Source of the DNA: Deinococcus apachensis DSM 19763 | GTDB lineage: Bacteria > Deinococcota > Deinococci > Deinococcales > Deinococcaceae | DNA length: 64,000 nt | Direction: 5' to 3' | NCBI RefSeq assembly: GCF_000381345.1 | Contig: NZ_KB906402.1 | Location: 62,001 to 126,000, forward strand | In this document: piece after piece, positions 8,740-16,742 of the stretch | Layout of the letters: each line of letters opens with the position of its first letter | How positions within the stretch are numbered: position 1 is the stretch's first letter | Notes under the pieces: model-generated | Database searches by the model: none | What the model saw: only the letters and a program-made list of their open reading frames with translations | What the model was told of the DNA's origin: nothing | Made by a program: the position numbers and the translations under genes

Positions 8740-11320
8740 ATGATCCGGCTGCTGGGCGCCCGCAGCACGACTCGGATGGCGTGACCACACCGTTACCGCA
8801 CGAGGCCCCCCTGTGGCTCCTCGCCTACCTCGCCTGCCCGGGCGAGCGGGTGACGCGGGACGAGGTCGTGGAGCTGTTCTACCCCGGTATCGAGGCGGGC
8901 GCGGCGCGCAACCGATTGCGAAACCTGCTGCACCGTGTTCGGGGACTCCCCTGGGGCGGCGGCCTGGACGCGGGCAGCGACGGGCTGGGCTGGACCTCGG
9001 CCCTCGACGTGCGCCGCTTTCGCCGGGCCTGCTCGTCCGGGGACTGGGCCGGGGCGCTGGACCTGTACCGCGGGCCGCTGCTGGAGGGTGTGCGGCCCCA
9101 GCGCCTCCCCGAGTTCGAGCTGTGGCTGGAGGCGGAACGCGAGGACCTGCACGCCGCCCGGCAGGACGCCCTGCTGGGCCAGGCCGCCGCCCTCGATCAG
9201 GCGGGGGAGCCCGGCGAGGCGCTGGCGTGGCTGGACCGCCGCTGGCCGCCGACCCCCTCGCCGAGGAGGCGGTGCGGGCCTACCTGCGCTGCGCCGCGCG
9301 GGCCGGGCAGCGGGACCGGGGCCTGCGGGTCTTTGGGCGCTTCCGTCTGGGGTTGCGCCAGGAGATGGGGCTGGAACCCGAGGCGGCCACGGTGCGGCTG
9401 CACGCGGCCCTGCTGGAAGCGTCCCCCACAGCGGTCGCGCCCGTCCCCAGACCACGCCGCGCCTCCGGCACCCCCTTCTTCGGGCGCGAGGAGGAACTGG
9501 AGAGCCTGGGCGCGCATCTCGCCCGCCCTGACCACCGGCTGCTCACCCTCAGTGGTCCCGGGGGAGCGGGCAAGACCCGGCTCGCCCGGGAGGCGCTGGA
9601 AGGAGCGCGCGAGACCTTTGGCGCCGCGGCCCACTTCGTGCCCCTGGAGGCGGCGGACTCGGCCGCGGCGCTGGTCTCGGCGATGGCCGCCGCCACTGGG
9701 CTCAAGCTCGGAGGGGCCCAGCCGCCGCTGGGGCAACTGCTCGCCTTCCTGGGGTCGGGGCGGCACCTGCTGGTGCTGGACAATTTCGAGCAGCCCGGCG
9801 TGCGGGAGGAGACGCTCGCCGCCGTGCTGGCGCTGCTGGAGGGCACCGGGGGGGTCACGCTGCTCGTTACCTCGCGCCGCAGGCTGGGCCTCCAGGCCGA
9901 ATGGGTGATGGCGCTGGGCGGGCTGGCGTATCCGGGCCACCCGGACCTCGCGGCGGCGGCCCGGTCGAGCGCGGTGCGGCTCTTCGTCGAGCGGGCGGGA
10001 CGGGTGCGGCCCGGTTTTGCCCTGGGCGGCGGGAACGTGGCCTCCCTGGTCGAAATCTGCCAGCTCTGCGGGGGCCTGCCGCTCGCGCTGGAGCTCTCGG
10101 CGGCCTGGGCGGGCAGCCTCTCGGCGCCCGAGAGTTGAGCAAGAGCCTGGACCTCGCTGAGGGCGCGGCGCCCGACCGCCCGGAGCGGCACCACAGCCTG
10201 CGGGCGGCCTTCACGTCCTCGTGGGGGCTGCTCACGCCCGGCGAGCAGCGGGCGCTGGCCCGGCTCTCGGTCTTCCGGGGCGGCTTCGAGCGCCCGGCCG
10301 GGTCCCAGGTGGGTGGGGCGCCGCTGCGGACCCTGCTGGGGCTGGCCGACCATTCGCTGCTGCGCCGGGACCGCGAGGGGCGGTTCGCGCTGCATGAAGT
10401 CGTGCGCCAGTACGCCGCCGAGGCGCTGGGGATGGACCCGGCGGAGTTCGGGGCCGCGAGTCGCGCCCACGCCGCGCACTTCCTCGCCCTCGCCGAGGAG
10501 GCCGCGCCGGAGCTTCTCGGCCCCGAACAGGCGCGCTGGCTGGAGCGCCTGTCCACCGAGCACGACAACCTGCGCGCGGCCCTGGCCTGGCTGCTGGAAC
10601 GTCGCGACGCGGGGGCCGCCCTGCGTCTGGCGGCGGCCCTGCACTGGTTCTGGTACGTGCGCGGCCACCACCGCGAGGGGCTCGCCCTGCTGGAGGCGGC
10701 GCTGGCGCTGCCGAGGGTGTCCGGAGCTGCCCGCGAGCTGGGCGAGTACCCGGCCGCCCGCGCCCGGCTGGATGAGGCCCTCCTGCTCTCTCAGGGGGCG
10801 GGAGCCCGGACTCAGGAAGCGAAAGTCCTGCACGCCCTGGGCCTGAACAGCCGTGGACTCGGCGGGCTGGAGGAGGCCCAGGCCTTCCTGACCCGCGCCG
10901 AGGCCATTCAGCGCGAGGTCGGGGACCGCTGGGGCCTGTCGACCTCCCTCAACGACCTGGGCATCACCTGGCTGCTGCGGGGGGAGGGCGCGCGCCCGCC
11001 GTCACTTCGAGGAGAGCCTGGCCCTCAAGGAGGCCATCGGGGACCGGCACGGGGTGGCCTACGCCCTCGCCAACCTGGGGAACGCCTCGGATGACCCCGC
11101 CGAGTCCCGTCAGCTCACCGGACGCAGCCTCGCCATCAAGCGCGAGCTGGGGGACCGGCAGGGCATGGCGAACTCGCTGTACAACCTCGCGGAGGTCAGC
11201 CTCTGCGCGGGGGACCTGGGCGCGGCGCGGGCGCAGCTCGGGGAGGCGCTGGAATTGTTCTGGGGCCTGGGGCGGCGGCGGGCGCTCGCCGTGGCCCTCG
11301 CCCAGTTCGCCCGGCTGTGA
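8740..11320 (+). pseudogene. SARP/BTAD-type STAND regulator, multiply frameshifted
   Basis: Read across frames, this is one regulator of about 860 aa. It has an N-terminal MIRLLGA start with an OmpR-like/BTAD domain (LWLLAYLACPGERVTRDE, then the BTAD helical repeats), an NB-ARC-like ATPase with P-loop SGPGGAGKTRLA near 9552 and LLVLDNFEQ, a winged-helix part (LHEVVRQYA) and TPRs to FARL. The frame changes near 8758, 9238, 10131 and 10990. Three of these are single-base losses and one is a +1 or -2 change; there is no internal substitution stop. The TPR part also looks shortened near 10725 and the C-terminus is missing. GGAGG lies upstream of the ATG. It is either a recent pseudogene or a sequence with indel errors. 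Confidence 0.8.
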
Positions 11321-12680
11321 ACGGCCTGACGGTCACGCCGACGACCCACGTGGACGACATCGTGCTGACGGCGGGCAGCGAGGTGCGGGTGCTACGCGTG
11401 CAGGACCGAGACGGGGACGGCCTCACCGCCGCCGAGGAGTACTTCTACGGCACCGACGACGGTAACCCCGACACCGACGGCGACGGCCTCTCCGACGCCG
11501 ACGAGGCGCGGGTGGGCTGGATCGTGAACGCCCAGGGCGTGCCCCGCTATACCCGCCCGGTCTACCCCAACCCGGCCGTCCCCGACACGGATGGGGACGG
11601 CCTCACCGACGCGCAGGAGAAGGCCCAGGGGACCGACCCCCGCAATGCCGACACCGACGGCGACGGATTGAAGGACGCGGCCGATCCCGAGCCCCTGGTC
11701 CCGCGCAACCTCCCGCCCGTGGTGAGCGACGTGGCCGCCACGCCCTTCGGGTTCCAGGTGAGGCTGACGGGCAAGGCGGGCGACCCCGACGGCACGCTGA
11801 AGACCGTCTCCATCGACTGGGGCGACGGCGGCACCCCGACCGTGCTCAACGACGGCTTCGCGCCCTTCTCACTGACCCACGACTACGCCATCTGCGGCAC
11901 GAAGACGATCCGCGTGACGGCCACCGACACCCGGGGCGGGACGACCACCGCCGCCGTCAACGCCGACGTAACCTGCCTGCTGGTCAACGGCCTGCGCGCC
12001 TACTACCGGTTCAACAACAGCGCCCAGGACTCCGGCCCGAACGGCCTGAACGGCGCCATCACGCCCGACCCCCTGCCCGCCGCCGACCGCTTCGACAACC
12101 CGCAGGAAGCCTTCACCTTCGTCAACGCCGGAGCAACTGGGAACGTCCCGACCGCCTTCACCGCGAATCTGGGCACCGGCGCGATGGTGGACAACCAGAT
12201 CACGCTCGCCGCCTGGGTCAAGGCCGACGACTGGAACAGCCGGGAGGGCAGCAAGTACATCATGGGCCTGGAGAAAGGGCCGACCCTGAGCGGCGCCAGC
12301 GGCCGGTTGCAGTACCAGGTGCGGACGAAGTACCCGCAGGACAACTACATCGGCACGAGCGGACCCCAGAACGGCGAGTTCATGCCGAGGGGGCGCTGGG
12401 TGTTCGTGGTCGGGCGCACGGCCTTCGTGAACGGTCAGTACGTGCTGGGCCTCTTCGCGGACGGCGTGAAGGTGGGGGAAAGCGTGCTCCCCGCCGGGGT
12501 CACCACCCTCGCCCCGTTCGAGTGCGGCCGCCTGATCGTCGGCCCGGGCATCGCCCCGACGACCTGCGGCGGCGCCCTGACCCCGACGAGCTTCGGCGGT
12601 CAGGCGGACGACGTGCGCGTCTACAACCGCCCCCTGAGCGACGAGGAGATCGCCACGCTCTATCACGAGAACCGCTGCAC
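11317..12680 (+). pseudogene. TSP3 / PKD / LamG extracellular protein fragment
   Basis: The open frame starts at a GTG overlapping the stop of the preceding pseudogene, but no signal peptide is present. Domains in order are thrombospondin type-3-like calcium repeats ([36 protein letters not shown]), a PKD-like domain (SIDWGDGG ... FSLTHDYA) and a LamG/concanavalin-like domain ([43 protein letters not shown]). Recognisable coding ends near 12680. The frame then runs without a stop to 13290, antisense to a real lipoprotein gene, so the true C-terminus is lost. Such proteins bind surface polysaccharides. Both ends appear damaged, and the start may be accidental. Confidence 0.65.
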
Positions 12681-12711
12681 AGGGCGCCCTGGCGACAAGC
12701 CGGGGCGCCCT
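12681..12711. terminator. Stem-loop between convergent genes
   Basis: AGGGCGCCC and GGGCGCCCT form a perfect 9-bp inverted repeat around a 13-nt loop, just after the last recognisable LamG codons and before the convergent lipoprotein stop. There is no T-run, so use as a terminator is only likely. Confidence 0.4.
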
Positions 12712-12735
12712 GCTGGTGTGGGAGCCTCCCGCGGC

Positions 12736-13302
12736 TCAGTAGTACAGGATGTCCCAGTGGTTGGCCCAGTACTCGTCGGCGTAGATGTTGCCCGCCGCAC
12801 TCTGGTACCTCGGGGCGCCGTCGCCGCGGTTGCTGATGCGCGTGAAGCTGTTCTGGATGTAGGTGCCGATGCAACTGGATTTGCTGATGTCGAGCTTGTA
12901 CCCGTTCCAGTGGCTGTAGGTGCCGCTGGCGTGCCCGGTCTCCGTGCCCCCCGTGATGTTGATCGCGCAGCCCGAGGCCCGCTTGAGGGTGAGGATGCCG
13001 TCGATGGTGCCGGAGTTCACCTGCTCCAGCGAGGTGCAGGTGCTGGTGTTGCGGTCGCTGCAATTCCCGCTGGAGGAGATGGTGATCCCGGCGGCCCTGA
13101 CGCGGGAGCGGGCCTCGGCGTCGGACAGCTTCACGCCGCTGAGGGCTTGCAGGGGGGCCGAAGTGGACGCCTCCGCATCCAGAACAGTGGCCGGGGCCAC
13201 GCCCTGAGCGGTGGGGTCCGGCCGGGCGGTGACTCCGCAGGCGGACAGGCCGAGGGCGGCAGCGCCGAGGAGCAAGAGGGCCTGGGTTGAGCGTTGGATC
13301 AT
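12736..13302 (-). CDS. Lipoprotein with a possible M15-like His/Asp motif
   Basis: A 188-aa protein. [18 protein letters not shown] is followed by the lipobox LSAC, so it is a predicted lipoprotein anchored at Cys22. A low-complexity linker leads to a C-terminal domain of about 110 residues with six Cys (CSDRNTSTC and others) and the block [16 protein letters not shown]. That block recalls the zinc-binding HxxGxAxD pattern of D-Ala-D-Ala carboxypeptidase-like M15 folds, and similar secreted domains occur in actinomycetes. The enzymatic role is a guess. AGGAGGT stands upstream of the ATG. It is transcribed alone, after the glutaminyl cyclase gene. Confidence 0.8.
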   Translation of the reverse strand: MIQRSTQALLLLGAAALGLSACGVTARPDPTAQGVAPATVLDAEASTSAPLQALSGVKLSDAEARSRVRAAGITISSSGNCSDRNTSTCTSLEQVNSGTIDGILTLKRASGCAINITGGTETGHASGTYSHWNGYKLDISKSSCIGTYIQNSFTRISNRGDGAPRYQSAAGNIYADEYWANHWDILYY

Positions 13303-13461
13303 GCGGTGATACCTCCTGGGTGGGGGTGGCCCCCACGAAGATGGCGAGGGCCGCGGAGGTCATCATGCTCATCCACCTGTGATGGACCGGGGCACGCGGA
13401 AAGGAGGCGGGTCCGGGCTCTCCGGAACGGGCCTCCCGCTGCGCCGCAATAACCCCGCCCG

Positions 13462-14454
13462 TCACCGCAAGGGGTCCTCGGCGGGGGTCTTCCCCTCTTC
13501 CTGCTCGCCGGGAAGCTGCACCTCGAACACGGTGGGCCAGCGCTTGCCCGTGAGCAGCAGGGTGCCCCGCTCGGGCACGTAGGCGATGCCGTTGGGCACG
13601 TCCTCCGCCGTGAGGGGCCGCCCCGCCCTGCTGGCCGCCGCGCTCACCTCCCGGGTCAGAGCCTGCACGTCCAGCCAGAGGGTGACCCGCCCGGTCGCGG
13701 GGTCGATGCGGGCAATCCGGTTCGTGAGCCACACGTTCGCGTAGAGGCTCCCCCGCACCTCCTCCAGCTCGTTGAGGTGGTCCACCGGCTGTCCCCCATC
13801 GGTCACCTGCACGCGGCGGGTGACGGCGAAGGTCTGCGGATCACGCCAGAAGAGCGTGCTCGACCCGTCGCTCATCACCAGGCTCCGGCCATCGTGGGTC
13901 AGGCCCCAGCCCTCGCCGGGGTAGGCGAAGCGGCCCAGCTCGCGCAGGGTGACCGCGTCCAGAGCAAAGGCCACGCCCGTCCGCCAGGTCAGGTGGTACG
14001 CCACGCCGTTCAGAACAGTGACGCCCTCGCCGAACGCTTCCCGGATGGGCGTGGGCACCCCCAGCAGCACCCGCCCGGTCCCCAGCTCCACCCGCCGCAC
14101 CCCGGAGGCCCCGACCAGCCCCGTACTCTCGACGAGGACTCCCTGCCCCAGGTACTGGAGGCCCTGGGTAAAGGCGTCCCGGTCGTGGGGATACCGGGTG
14201 AGGACCACCGGGCTGACCACGGGAACCCCGATCTGGACAGGGGGCGGGGGTGGAGCTGGGGGCGCCGGGCTGGAGGGCGGCGCGTCCGTGCGGGTCTCCG
14301 GCCCGCCCGCACAGGCGGGGGGGAGGGAGGTCCCGACGACGATGAGAACCATGCCCACGAGGCGCCGGACGGGGTGCCTCCAGTTGGATGCGGCGGCCGC
14401 CGTTGCGCTTGCTGCGGCCAGCCCTGGCTTGCGGAACCCCTCTTCACGTCGCAT
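13462..14454 (-). CDS. Glutaminyl-peptide cyclotransferase (plant/papaya type)
   Basis: The 330-aa protein matches the Glu_cyclase_2 five-bladed propeller family that converts N-terminal Gln to pyroglutamate. Its hallmarks are RYPHDRDAFTQGL, EGVTVLNGVAYHLTW, GWGLTHDGRSLVMSDGSSTL, HLNELEEVRGSLYANVW, and EDVPNGIAYVP plus LLLTGKRWP at the end. The N-terminus has a hydrophobic stretch with a possible lipobox (LPPAC) after about 50 residues, implying export. AGGAGAG precedes the ATG at 14454; an inner Met at residue 35 would place the signal at the very start and is the alternative. It may mature exported peptides or lipoproteins; the target is unknown. Confidence 0.88.
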   Translation of the reverse strand: MRREEGFRKPGLAAASATAAAASNWRHPVRRLVGMVLIVVGTSLPPACAGGPETRTDAPPSSPAPPAPPPPPVQIGVPVVSPVVLTRYPHDRDAFTQGLQYLGQGVLVESTGLVGASGVRRVELGTGRVLLGVPTPIREAFGEGVTVLNGVAYHLTWRTGVAFALDAVTLRELGRFAYPGEGWGLTHDGRSLVMSDGSSTLFWRDPQTFAVTRRVQVTDGGQPVDHLNELEEVRGSLYANVWLTNRIARIDPATGRVTLWLDVQALTREVSAAASRAGRPLTAEDVPNGIAYVPERGTLLLTGKRWPTVFEVQLPGEQEEGKTPAEDPLR

Positions 14455-14526
14455 GTGGCTCTCCTGGTCGGTGCGCCCTGAGCATAGGCCATCGCCGCCA
14501 CCCGCTCCCGGGGATGTTCCCGCCGA

Positions 14527-14730
14527 TCAGCGCCGCCTGTCCCGCCATCTCCGCCACAGGGGCGCGAGCCAGAAACCCACGCCGAGCATCCCGCACAACC
14601 CGGCTCCCCACCCGGGCCAGCCGCTGCCCCCGCCGTACAGGGCGACCAGCACCAGGAGCAGGCCCCGGGTGAAGGGATGGAGGAGGGCCAGGAACACGGC
14701 GCGCAGACTCAGGTCGATCAGGGCGTCCAT
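14527..14730 (-). CDS. Small two-helix membrane protein
   Basis: A 67-aa protein with two hydrophobic stretches (about residues 9-33 and 38-57) and a basic tail WRRWRDRRR. No family is recognised. It has no Shine-Dalgarno sequence, but TAGGGT stands 6 nt before the ATG, which supports the start. It lies 65 bp downstream of the SIR2-like gene on the same strand, so it could be a membrane partner of that system, or an unrelated gene using its own promoter. Confidence 0.6.
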   Translation of the reverse strand: MDALIDLSLRAVFLALLHPFTRGLLLVLVALYGGGSGWPGWGAGLCGMLGVGFWLAPLWRRWRDRRR

Positions 14731-14736
14731 ACGCGG

Positions 14737-14742
14737 ACCCTA
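14737..14742 (-). promoter_or_regulatory. -10 box TAGGGT, leaderless layout
   Basis: TAGGGT lies 6 nt in front of the ATG of the small membrane protein on the minus strand, with no ribosome-binding site between them. Confidence 0.45.
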
Positions 14743-14795
14743 GCCGGGAGTGGATGATCGGGGCATGACGTGCGGGTGCGGCGCCCCTCACCTCC

Positions 14796-16640
14796 TCACG
14801 CTCGGCGGGGGCGCAGCCGCAGGTTCATGGTGGGCACGACGACCGTCTCCGGGGTGACGGGCAGGGCCGCCGCCAGCGGGGGGTCGAGCTGGATGTCCCA
14901 CTCCCCGGGGTTGGTGAGCCCGCAGGTCGCCAGGAGCCTCACCACGGTGGAGGTGGCGTCCGGCGAGGTGACGCTCAGCACCTCCGACTCCCCGGCCGCG
15001 TCGCGCAGGTCCACGGTGTACTGCTGGATGTCCGAGGACAGCAGCGCGGTGACCGGGAGTTTGCCCGCCATCAGCGGGTGCCACACCCCGGGATGGTCGA
15101 TGTACAGGATGATCTCCCGCAGCGTCCGCACAGGCACCCCGGTGACGAACAGCCGCACCCCCCGCAGCACCTGCGCGAACGGGTGGATGGGATTCCAGTG
15201 TGCGCTGCGCCCAGCCGCCACCGGCAGAATATGGACGCGCCCGTGCCGCCCAGTCTGCTCCACCGCGGCGAGGGCGGTGCAGACGGCGGGCGCGATCACG
15301 CTCAGGTCGCGGTCGTTGCGCCCCTCGTCCGAGGTCCGGGCGACCACGGCGAACAGCGCCGCGTCCCCGTACTGGAAGACCTGGTGCCCCGTTCCCGTAG
15401 CCTCCCACTCCCCGGGCTCCGGGGGAAGGCTCACGCCCGGACACGGGGCGAGGGCGTCCAGGGCCAGCGCCTGATTGCCCAGGACCGGTCGCCCTTCCCG
15501 GCGCCCCGCGCTGAGCACCAGGGCGTCCCCGGCGGCCCAGTCCACCTGGCCCGGGGAGACCCGGCCCCGGCGCAGCACCAGGCGCACGGCGTGGTCGGCC
15601 GGGGGGGGCTGGAGGGTGTAGCGGAGTTCCTCCACCTGCGCGAAGCTGGCGGGCGGCGGCGGCTGGTCGCGCGGCCAGCGCACGTCCCGCGCGAGGTCCT
15701 CCAGAAAGGCCGGGACCTCGTCGTGGCGGTCGTAGAAGACGGGGACGACGCCCAGGCGGGTTTGCAGGAACGCCGGGTCGTACAGGTCCGGCGCGCCGGT
15801 GCGCCGCAGCAGGGCGAAGTGTGGCATCTGGCCGGGTCCCTGGTGGTAGAGGATCTCGCTGAACAGGTCCACGAGGTAGTTCTCCAGCAGGCCCGACCCC
15901 AGGAACAGCAGGGAGCGGCGGCGGAACACCTCGCCGAAGGCCCGGCGGAAGTGCGGCACCGCGTGGATGGCGCGCTGGTACTGCTGGTGCCCGGCCACCA
16001 CCTCCAGCGCCAGGGTCCGGCGCCGGGCGTCGGAGGGCACCGACGCCTCCGGCGGCGCGCACTGGCCGCCCAGATACCCCTGCAGTGCCCACAACACCGG
16101 GCGGCTGGGCTCGGACAGGGAACGCAGCACCCGGTGGCAGTCCGGGAGGGAGCGGCCCAGCACCGCCAGGGGCTCGGAGGGGTGGCCCTCGGCGCGCAGC
16201 GTGGCCTGGCGGGCCGCCCAGTACAGGTCGTCGTAATTGGTGGTGAGCACCAGCGGCCAGTACAGGCGCGTGAGCGCCCGGAGCTGCGGCGTCGGCGCGA
16301 TGAACTCCGGGGCCTCCTTGAGCGCCTGCCGGAACACCTCGTCGCGGACCCCGGGCGGGCGGGCGCGCAGCACCATCGTGACCTTGTCCGCCAGGCGGTA
16401 GCACTGTTCCGGGGTGGGGGGACGGCCAGGGTCCAGGAAGTCGGGGGGCACGTCCGGCAGCCCCGCGCCCGCCGCCAGCCGGACGAGAAAGGTCCGCCAG
16501 CTCGTGCAGGCGGGCTGCCCCGGCGCCCCCAGGCTCATGCCCGACCCCACGAACGGGGTGAGCAGGCCGTCGCGGTACAGCGCGGCCAGCAGGGGGGCGA
16601 CCTGCCGGAACTCCAGGCCCTCCACCGCTGGAGTGGGCAT
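14796..16640 (-). CDS. SIR2-like / macro-like multidomain protein, candidate conflict-system effector
   Basis: The 614-aa protein opens with a SIR2-like domain: GSGMS at 32-36, TTNYDDL at 133-139 and LLFLGSGLLEN at 244-254, the motif order of prokaryotic SIR2_2 defence proteins that bind NAD. Where the catalytic His-Gly is expected (PVLWALQGYLGG) there is Gln187-Gly, so NADase chemistry may be altered or lost. Residues about 375-505 look macro-like (DALVLSAG, GNQALALDALAP, VCTALAAVEQ, LPVAAG). The last 80 residues are beta-rich and could be a ubiquitin-like fold; this is uncertain. A GGTGAGGTGAGG purine-rich site precedes the ATG. The gene lies 102 bp downstream of a STAND ATPase on the same strand, the arrangement of sensor plus effector. 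Confidence 0.75.
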   Translation of the reverse strand: MPTPAVEGLEFRQVAPLLAALYRDGLLTPFVGSGMSLGAPGQPACTSWRTFLVRLAAGAGLPDVPPDFLDPGRPPTPEQCYRLADKVTMVLRARPPGVRDEVFRQALKEAPEFIAPTPQLRALTRLYWPLVLTTNYDDLYWAARQATLRAEGHPSEPLAVLGRSLPDCHRVLRSLSEPSRPVLWALQGYLGGQCAPPEASVPSDARRRTLALEVVAGHQQYQRAIHAVPHFRRAFGEVFRRRSLLFLGSGLLENYLVDLFSEILYHQGPGQMPHFALLRRTGAPDLYDPAFLQTRLGVVPVFYDRHDEVPAFLEDLARDVRWPRDQPPPPASFAQVEELRYTLQPPPADHAVRLVLRRGRVSPGQVDWAAGDALVLSAGRREGRPVLGNQALALDALAPCPGVSLPPEPGEWEATGTGHQVFQYGDAALFAVVARTSDEGRNDRDLSVIAPAVCTALAAVEQTGRHGRVHILPVAAGRSAHWNPIHPFAQVLRGVRLFVTGVPVRTLREIILYIDHPGVWHPLMAGKLPVTALLSSDIQQYTVDLRDAAGESEVLSVTSPDATSTVVRLLATCGLTNPGEWDIQLDPPLAAALPVTPETVVVPTMNLRLRPRRA

Positions 16641-16742
16641 GGCCTCACCTCACCTTTCCGGGGATCAGCGGCTCGGGGGCGGTGGGCACGGGGCCGTCCC
16701 ACCGCTCAGCCCTGTCCGGTGTTTCCGCGTCACGTGGCGTCG

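Noticed and set aside
13279..13373. Short minus-strand frame MSMMTSAALAIFVGATPTQE upstream of the lipoprotein
   Set aside because: It overlaps the lipoprotein start in another frame, has poor Shine-Dalgarno spacing and no recognisable leader-peptide feature.
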